Shown here one piece after another: positions 35,829-40,728 of a DNA stretch of 40,728 bases (its first letter is position 1; each line of letters starts with the position of its first letter). The position numbers were made by a program, and so were the translations under genes. The notes below the pieces were generated by a model that was given only the letters and a program-made list of their open reading frames with translations, made no database searches and was not told the origin of the DNA. The stretch lies in assembly GCA_020726135.1 (NCBI GenBank), contig DYTE01000009.1:1-40728 (forward strand), written 5' to 3'. This stretch comes from Rickettsia conorii. Lineage in GTDB: Bacteria; Pseudomonadota; Alphaproteobacteria; Rickettsiales; Rickettsiaceae.

Positions 35829-36677
35829 ATGCATATATTTTCTATCAGCAAATTAAATTTATATTTAGATCTTATAAGATTAAAGAATCCTACTGGATTT
35901 CTCATTAGTTTTTTTCCTGCATGTTTTGGTATTTTTTTAACTAAAAACATGTGTTTTTATACTATAGTAACTATTATATTATGTTTTATAGGCGCAATTC
36001 TAGCTCGTAGTGCTGGTTGTATTATTAATGATATATGTGATATAGAATTTGATAAAAATGTTGAACGTACTAAAAATAGACCTCTTGCTAATAATTCCTT
36101 AAGTATTTTCGCTGCAGTAATTCTACTAATTATTTTATTGATATTTTGTTTAATTATTTTATTAATAGCTACAAAAACAGCTATTTATTTAGGAATATTA
36201 GCATTTTGTATGATGATAATTTATCCTCTCACGAAACGTTTTACATATTTTCCTCAAATATTTTTAGGGCTAACAATTAATCTTGGTTGTCTTATATCAT
36301 ATTCTATGATTCGTGATAATTTGTCATTTAGTGCTATTTTAATGTATATTAGTTGTTGTTGTTGGACTATAGGATATGACACTATTTATGGATTTATGGA
36401 TTATGATGATGATATTAAAATAGGTGTAAAATCATTTTCAATATTAATAAAAAATAAATTATATTTCTTATATATATTTTATATATTATTTATTTTATTA
36501 TTTATATTTTCAACAAGATTAGCAAAAATTCCTGTTAATTATTATTTACTAACTTTAACTAGCTTAATATTATTTTGGCAAATTTATAGTTTAAACATAT
36601 ATGATAAAAATAATTGCTTAAAAAGATTTAAATCAAATAATTTTGTTGGATTTTTGCTGATTAGTTCTTTAATTTAA
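35829..36677 (+). CDS. ubiA: 4-hydroxybenzoate polyprenyltransferase
   Basis: UbiA joins the polyprenyl tail to 4-hydroxybenzoate in ubiquinone synthesis at the membrane. The two Asp-rich metal/diphosphate motifs are visible: NDICDIEFDKNVERTKNRPL near residue 67 and YDTIYGFMDYDDDIKIGVKS near residue 180. About eight to nine membrane segments are spread over 282 residues. KNPTGFLISFFPACFGIF near the start is also family-like. It depends on the isoprenoid supply served by idi, and its product is the electron acceptor of complex I (nuoN). It is divergent from xthA and converges on bolA. Other ubi genes are not in the window. Confidence 0.94.
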   Translation: MHIFSISKLNLYLDLIRLKNPTGFLISFFPACFGIFLTKNMCFYTIVTIILCFIGAILARSAGCIINDICDIEFDKNVERTKNRPLANNSLSIFAAVILLIILLIFCLIILLIATKTAIYLGILAFCMMIIYPLTKRFTYFPQIFLGLTINLGCLISYSMIRDNLSFSAILMYISCCCWTIGYDTIYGFMDYDDDIKIGVKSFSILIKNKLYFLYIFYILFILLFIFSTRLAKIPVNYYLLTLTSLILFWQIYSLNIYDKNNCLKRFKSNNFVGFLLISSLI

Positions 36678-36728
36678 AAAAAATATATCATATATAACAT
36701 CAATCTAACGTTATCATATATCATATAG

Positions 36729-36992
36729 TTAATTTTCTTCAACTATATTAATTGATAAAGCATGTAATCCATTATTAAATTCTTCTTGCAAAAGACCATA
36801 TATAGTCCTATGTATCATCACATCTGTCTTTCCTTTAAAATTTTTTGATGATATATTAAGAATTAAATGTGTCTGTAATTGGTCTTCAGATATATTAATA
36901 TGTCCTGCATGTCTTGGCGTTTCATCTATAATTTCACAAAAAGTTAAATCAAGGATTGATAACAATAATTTTATTTTGTCTATTCTTTGCAT
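36729..36992 (-). CDS. BolA family protein
   Basis: BolA-like proteins pair with monothiol glutaredoxins and bind 2Fe-2S clusters, acting in iron-sulfur trafficking and stress response. The 87-residue sequence shows the alpha-beta-beta-alpha-beta pattern: an initial helix, EIIDETPRHAGH with the candidate ligand His, HLILNISSKNFKGKTDVMIHRTIYGLLQEEF, and the final strand GLHALSINIV. The helix-turn DVMIHRTIYGLL corresponds to the conserved signature region. Which BolA subtype it is cannot be settled by eye. It stands alone between ubiA and the EAL gene, convergent and divergent respectively. Confidence 0.88.
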   Translation of the reverse strand: MQRIDKIKLLLSILDLTFCEIIDETPRHAGHINISEDQLQTHLILNISSKNFKGKTDVMIHRTIYGLLQEEFNNGLHALSINIVEEN

Positions 36993-37070
36993 TATTTTGA
37001 ATAATTTTATTTACATTATATATAAAAACATATTAGAATCAGTAATTATAATTCAATATCTGATTTGAAA

Positions 37071-38252
37071 ATGAAATTACAATATTTACAAAAAGAAATC
37101 AATATAAAAGATTCTGGATACTGCATTTTAATTAAAATATTAAATGAAGCAGAGCTTGATGCCTTGACTCAAGAGAAATATTCTTTTATCAACGATCTAA
37201 ATAATATAATACACCAAATAATGTTAGAATATAAAGATGATTTTTCGCTTCATAAATTGGACAATAAAATATTACTTATATTACCAATAATTGATAATAA
37301 ATTTCTTGAAGAATTAATGTATAAAATTTATTCTTCTACACAATTATATGAACATCCAATATATGATTGGTGCTATTTTAATTGTATTATTGCTAGTATA
37401 GAATTTCCTAAATTTGCTAATAATATAGAAAATATATTAAATATATTAGAATGGTTATCATCAATTAAAATTGATAATCTATATTACAGAAATTATGATT
37501 CAAAAATTTACAATTTAGCTTTTATAAAACAACAAAATATTAATGTAAATTTATTTAGAAAATCACTTAAAATGCGTAATGCTATTTTTGCATATCAACC
37601 AATAATTTGCGCAAAAGATTATAGTATTGACCATTATGAATGTTTACTTAGAATTCCTGATAAAGAAAATAATTATATTTCTATAGGACCAATAATTGCA
37701 GAAGCAGAAATACAAAATTTAAATTATTATTTAGATCAAGTAGTTTTAGAAATGGCTATTAAAGAATTATATTTATGCCCTAATTTAATTTTAGCTGTTA
37801 ATATATCAAATAAAGGAATTTTAAATAAATTATTATTGGATTTAGCTATTAATTTATTAAAAAAATATGCTGTTGGCAATAGATTAATGATAGAAATAAC
37901 AGAAACATCTATTAATAATAATTTTAATAATGTAAATGAATTTATTTTTGAATTAAGAAAATATCAATGTAAATTTGCCTTAGATGATTTTGGATCTGGT
38001 TTTACATCTTTTACTCAATTAAAAAATTTAAAAATAGATGTAATTAAAATAGATGGAGCTTATGTCAGAGATATATTAACTAATTCTGATAGTCAATATT
38101 TTGTAAAAAAAATAGTTGATATAGGAGAAAAACTTAATTTAGATATTGTTGCTGAATTTGTAGAAAATGAATTGATAGAAAAAAAATTATTAGAACTTGG
38201 TGTTAAAATGTTTCAAGGTAATTATTTTGGAGCAGCATCATTGCGCTATTAA
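37071..38252 (+). CDS. EAL-domain protein, probable c-di-GMP phosphodiesterase with a degenerate GGDEF-like N-terminus
   Basis: EAL domains hydrolyse the second messenger cyclic di-GMP. The C-terminal domain (about 172-393) keeps all key residues: Glu190 in ECLLR, Asn244 (VNIS), Glu275 (EITET), Asp305-Asp306 (DDFGSG), Lys326 (IKIDG), Glu362 (AEFVEN) and Gln382 (FQGNYFG). It should therefore be active. The N-terminal 150 residues have the length and strand pattern of a GGDEF domain, but the signature turn is HKLDNKILLILP at about 61-72, so it could not synthesise c-di-GMP. There is no signal or membrane segment. The frame opens at a TTG two codons earlier; the ATG at 37071 is the likelier start. 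No GGDEF enzyme is seen in the window. Confidence 0.9.
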   Translation: MKLQYLQKEINIKDSGYCILIKILNEAELDALTQEKYSFINDLNNIIHQIMLEYKDDFSLHKLDNKILLILPIIDNKFLEELMYKIYSSTQLYEHPIYDWCYFNCIIASIEFPKFANNIENILNILEWLSSIKIDNLYYRNYDSKIYNLAFIKQQNINVNLFRKSLKMRNAIFAYQPIICAKDYSIDHYECLLRIPDKENNYISIGPIIAEAEIQNLNYYLDQVVLEMAIKELYLCPNLILAVNISNKGILNKLLLDLAINLLKKYAVGNRLMIEITETSINNNFNNVNEFIFELRKYQCKFALDDFGSGFTSFTQLKNLKIDVIKIDGAYVRDILTNSDSQYFVKKIVDIGEKLNLDIVAEFVENELIEKKLLELGVKMFQGNYFGAASLRY

Positions 38253-38326
38253 AATTTTTACCCCCAGTTTTCTCAATAATTTCAATAATTTCTAATAATT
38301 TTATTTAGAACAAAATTAAAAAAAGC

Positions 38327-38366
38327 TTGAAAATTAATATATCTCACTGTATATACTATAGTATAT
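38327..38366 (+). promoter_or_regulatory. tRNA-Val promoter candidate overlapping a 16-bp palindrome
   Basis: TTGAAA (38327-38332) is followed after 17 or 19 bases by TATATA (38350-38355) or TATACT (38352-38357), placing a start roughly 30 bases before the mature tRNA. The -10 lies in a perfect palindrome, ATATACTATAGTATAT (38351-38366). It could be a protein-binding site or just AT-rich symmetry. Confidence 0.4.
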
Positions 38367-38394
38367 TTGTGCTATTTCTATTCATAAATTCAAA

Positions 38395-38471
38395 GGGCGG
38401 TTAGCTCAGCTGGTTAGAGCGCTACGTTGACATCGTAGAGGTCGGTGGTTCGAGTCCACTATCGCCCACCA
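38395..38471 (+). tRNA. tRNA-Val (anticodon GAC), CCA encoded
   Basis: A full 77-base cloverleaf can be folded. The acceptor stem is GGGCGGT/ATCGCCC, the D-arm GCTC..GAGC, and the anticodon stem CTACG/CGTAG with loop TTGACAT (anticodon GAC). The T-arm is GGTGG-TTCGAGT-CCACT, and ACCA ends it. It is much more GC-rich than its flanks. Its 3' end is 31 bases from the end of the phage/GTA-like connector gene on the opposite strand. tRNA 3' ends are common integration points, but no copy of this end is seen elsewhere in the window. Confidence 0.96.
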
Positions 38472-38502
38472 ATATTCTCATTAAATCTTTTAATATACAA
38501 AC

Positions 38503-39036
38503 TTATAATGCTAATCTCCTATATGGCATATAAAGATTTCTTATTCCAAATGATAAGGATGTAGAATGTACTAAATCACGATCATACATTTCTTCTACAT
38601 GCATCATAATACCATGTTTTATAGATGTTGGTATATTTTTATCAAAACCAACAATATACTTAATTTCTAATTTCACGTTATAAAATGATTCTTTTAGAAT
38701 AATAGAAGGAATGTCATAATCAATAATATAATCATTTTCAGATAAAATAATCTCATTATTCTCATTTTTTAAATGAACTTTTAATATTTTTGTTAATGGA
38801 GCATATTTTAAATCAAAACTTTTTTTGCCAGCTAAATAAGTTGTGAATTTTATCTCTCTATCAAATAAACTAAGTTTTGTAAAATTCTCACAAACATGTG
38901 TGGCACTATCTATTAAATTTTCAATTAATTTATCATCATGATCTCCAATAATTCTCATATAATTTTTTATCTCATCAAGTGAGCAAATATTGATATTAGA
39001 TATTGATATAATTTGAAATATTTCTTTTGTAAACAT
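38503..39036 (-). CDS. Head-tail connector/adaptor, phiE125 gp8 / GTA gp6-like
   Basis: It is probably a ring protein that joins the capsid portal to the tail. The family pattern is visible: the opening SLDEIKNYMRIIGDHDDKLIENLIDSATHVCENFT (first 55 residues), then a beta-rich middle (YAPLTKILKVHLKNEN, NDYIIDYDIPSIIL). LEIKYIVGFD and PTSIKHGIMMHVEEMYD follow, and it ends in LYMPYRRLAL, a typical end for this family. The 177-residue length fits. It has a good SD (GGAG, 7 bases before ATG) and follows the capsid gene by 25 bases, the order of genes 5 and 6 in the Rhodobacter GTA. No tail genes follow; the tRNA-Val lies there instead. Confidence 0.78.
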   Translation of the reverse strand: MFTKEIFQIISISNINICSLDEIKNYMRIIGDHDDKLIENLIDSATHVCENFTKLSLFDREIKFTTYLAGKKSFDLKYAPLTKILKVHLKNENNEIILSENDYIIDYDIPSIILKESFYNVKLEIKYIVGFDKNIPTSIKHGIMMHVEEMYDRDLVHSTSLSFGIRNLYMPYRRLAL

Positions 39037-39061
39037 AAATATGCTCCATTATAATTTTAGA

Positions 39062-40594
39062 TTAAGCAGCAATAAATTTAGCAAATTTTATAGCATTTTG
39101 ATTGATTACATCACCTCCTACACGTTTGACTGCATAAAATTTTACAAAAGGTTTGTCCGTATATGGATCACGCATAATATTAATATTAGCTCTATCAACA
39201 ATTTTATAAGCTGACTTAAAATCAGCCAACACTATGAATATAGAATTATTTGTTATAGAATCTAAATGTGCACAACAAACTACAGGTATCCCAAAAATAG
39301 TTTGTTTTAAAGATTCACTTATTGATTGTTGCCAAATAAATCTTCCATTTCCATCTTGCAATTTCTGCACTTCCGCTAAAGTTCTTCTATTCATCATAAA
39401 AGTGGCGTTATGTAAATATTCTTCATCCAACATGCTAATCATATCAAGTAATTTAGAAGCTGTAATATTTTCTTTCATTTCCATTATATCTATTTTTTTA
39501 TGATCTTTTGATAAAATGCCCTTAGGTTTCTTTTTACCATCACCATGTATGAATGCTTCATTTTCAGCCCTAACAAAACTATCTTGTAATTTATCTATTA
39601 ACCAATTTTCAATAGGTAATGCAGAATCATTAAGTAATGCTTGGCTTGCTTTTGGCTGAGCATATAATTCATGCACAAATATTCTATGTTGAATAAGTTT
39701 TGGTGTTACCGTTGTATCTCGATTTTCTGTTTCTCCAATCCAACCACCAGCAAAACTACCATTCTCAATGATGATATCTAAAGCATTAGTAGATATTGTA
39801 TCGCATGAACTTAATTGTCTCATTGGTGATCTTGCATTAATTTGAGTGATTATATTATTATATAAACTAGGCACAACTATAACACCAGCTTCATCTTCAG
39901 AAGAGCTTAAGGATTTTTGCATTAAATTTAATTGATTGCCAGTACGAATATAATTATTAAAATCTGTTTTGCACTCATGTCTAGCAGAATCTGGCGCATC
40001 TGGTCTTGTTAAAATTGTATCCATCATATTCATTTTTTCAGTAAATAGATTCATTTTTATATTCATATTATCAATTTCTTTTGTTATAAGTTCTGTATCC
40101 ATATTATTATCCTTTTTATGATTTCTAACATATGAAATTTTTGCATGTTTATTAGCTGGAAAAGTAACAATGCTAATTTCTACCAATTCTGCCTTTTGTA
40201 TAATTCTCTCACCAAGTTTGTTATACTGACTTAATTTTATATAAAATCCAATAGATAAACCATCCAAAGCTCCACTAGATATTAGCTCTATTGCTTCTAA
40301 TCCACATTGAATTCTATTGTTAATAGTTGCAGTAATTTTTAGCCCATAATCATCTTCAATTAAGGAATTAACTATGCCTATAGGCATATCACTATTATGT
40401 TGCCATAATAATTTAATATTATTACTAGATATTTTATTAAAGGTTCCCTTAATGATAACATCATTATGGGCATCAGGAATATTAAAAACAGTTGCATAAC
40501 CTTCTATTAAGACGTTATTATTTTCTATTGACTTAATAGTTAGATTTTGTGACAATGAATTTGAGTATTTTGAATAGATTAATTTAGTTTCCAT
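39062..40594 (-). CDS. Fused HK97-type prohead protease and major capsid protein (GTA/phage-like)
   Basis: Residues 1-158 are a U35-type prohead protease with probable catalytic residues His66 (LLWQHNS), Ser114 (DGLSIGFY) and Glu139 (ELVEISIVTFPAN). Residues 165-510 are an HK97-fold major capsid protein: a short helical delta-like segment (about 165-200), DEAGVIVVPSLYNNII, GWIGETENR, HELYAQPKASQALLNDS, AFIHGDGKKKPKGIL, and IFGIPVVCC. The capsid part resembles those of alphaproteobacterial GTAs and related prophages. In the Rhodobacter GTA the two are separate genes. An internal in-frame ATG (Met165, 40102-40100) has its own SD. The portal gene would be expected beyond the right part of the window, but 40595-40728 shows no gene. 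Confidence 0.88.
   Translation of the reverse strand: METKLIYSKYSNSLSQNLTIKSIENNNVLIEGYATVFNIPDAHNDVIIKGTFNKISSNNIKLLWQHNSDMPIGIVNSLIEDDYGLKITATINNRIQCGLEAIELISSGALDGLSIGFYIKLSQYNKLGERIIQKAELVEISIVTFPANKHAKISYVRNHKKDNNMDTELITKEIDNMNIKMNLFTEKMNMMDTILTRPDAPDSARHECKTDFNNYIRTGNQLNLMQKSLSSSEDEAGVIVVPSLYNNIITQINARSPMRQLSSCDTISTNALDIIIENGSFAGGWIGETENRDTTVTPKLIQHRIFVHELYAQPKASQALLNDSALPIENWLIDKLQDSFVRAENEAFIHGDGKKKPKGILSKDHKKIDIMEMKENITASKLLDMISMLDEEYLHNATFMMNRRTLAEVQKLQDGNGRFIWQQSISESLKQTIFGIPVVCCAHLDSITNNSIFIVLADFKSAYKIVDRANINIMRDPYTDKPFVKFYAVKRVGGDVINQNAIKFAKFIAA
40100..40113 (-). promoter_or_regulatory. Internal ribosome binding site and ATG for a separate capsid protein
   Basis: On the minus strand AAAAAGGA is followed after 7 bases by ATG at 40102-40100, in frame with the fusion and giving a protein starting MDTELITKEI (346 residues). 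This SD is stronger and better spaced than the one before the fusion start at 40594 (AAGG about 12 bases away). Confidence 0.6.
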
Positions 40595-40728
40595 ATTAAT
40601 TTAAACCTTATAATTATAATAATTAATATATCAATATTATTTTAATCACTAAGTTACATTATCAAATTTTTGAAAAATCATATTTATATTTTTTCTTAAA
40701 CAAATTTTTGATTTGCATATAAATTTAC
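40595..40728. other. AT-rich right edge without a visible gene
   Basis: No gene, tRNA or clear hairpin is seen in these 134 bases upstream of the capsid fusion. A portal or terminase gene would be expected directly upstream in a complete phage or GTA head cluster, so its absence here suggests an interrupted cluster or a leader region. Confidence 0.3.

Noticed and set aside
36683-36722. ATATATCATATA-type repeats between ubiA and bolA as a terminator hairpin
   Set aside because: The pairing is imperfect and made almost only of A and T; no stable stem could be supported.
38395-38502. tRNA-Val as a prophage attachment site
   Set aside because: No second copy of the tRNA 3' end and no integrase gene is seen in the window; left as a test rather than a feature.

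Overview
The window looks like chromosome from a very AT-rich, gene-dense alphaproteobacterium with a reduced, host-associated style of genome, most like the order Rickettsiales or a similar intracellular lineage. The reasons are the strong A/T bias at third codon positions, many one- to fourteen-base gene overlaps, weak or absent Shine-Dalgarno (SD) sites on most genes, and characteristic sets: lgt-midA, hflK-hflC-htrA, a DUF2608 protein, an alphaproteobacterial-type propionyl-CoA carboxylase alpha subunit, and head genes of gene-transfer-agent (GTA) type. The taxonomic placement is inference from gene content read by eye; no search was run. No rRNA, insertion sequence or CRISPR array was seen.

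Layout. 1-240 is noncoding with two GC-richer patches and a possible promoter. 241-1340 holds an unknown gene converging on an isolated atpH. 1493-3432 is ftsZ-idi followed by tRNA-Ala(GGC), whose 5' end overlaps the idi stop. 3440-5653 (-) is pta-ackA, linking acetyl-CoA, acetyl phosphate, acetate and ATP. 5769-7624 (-) is a tightly overlapped three-gene operon of unknown proteins with a promoter-like sequence of its own. 7764-8930 (-) is a YbdG-type mechanosensitive channel, divergent from lgt-midA (8963-10820). 10835-16478 (-) is one co-directional run: Rpn-type nuclease, recA, fabG, a DUF2608 protein, and a polar amino acid ABC transporter (binding lipoprotein, permease, ATPase).

16729-33841 (+) is a long co-directional run: family-4-like uracil-DNA glycosylase, pccA, sucD, nuoN, xseB, hflK-hflC-htrA, a 2-Cys peroxiredoxin, dprA, topA, a DsbA-like thiol oxidoreductase and gyrA. 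It ends in a clear hairpin terminator facing rodA. 33882-35791 (-) is xthA-rodA; ubiA (+), bolA (-) and an EAL-domain protein (+) follow. tRNA-Val(GAC) at 38395-38471 abuts a (-) strand phage/GTA-like piece: a head-tail connector and a fused prohead protease-major capsid protein with a good internal translation start.

How the genes fit together. Imported amino acids and propionyl-CoA can feed the TCA cycle (pccA, sucD) and respiration (nuoN, atpH), with pta-ackA as a substrate-level ATP valve. DNA maintenance (recA, UDG, xseB, dprA, xthA, topA, gyrA) and envelope quality control (hflKC, htrA, DsbA-like, lgt, rodA) are well represented. Several subunits of multi-subunit enzymes (atpH, sucD, nuoN, pccA) stand without their usual partners. 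The most unusual parts are the GTA-like capsid fusion, the unknown three-gene operon, the degenerate HAD-like protein coupled to the ABC transporter, and the EAL protein with an eroded GGDEF-like front half.
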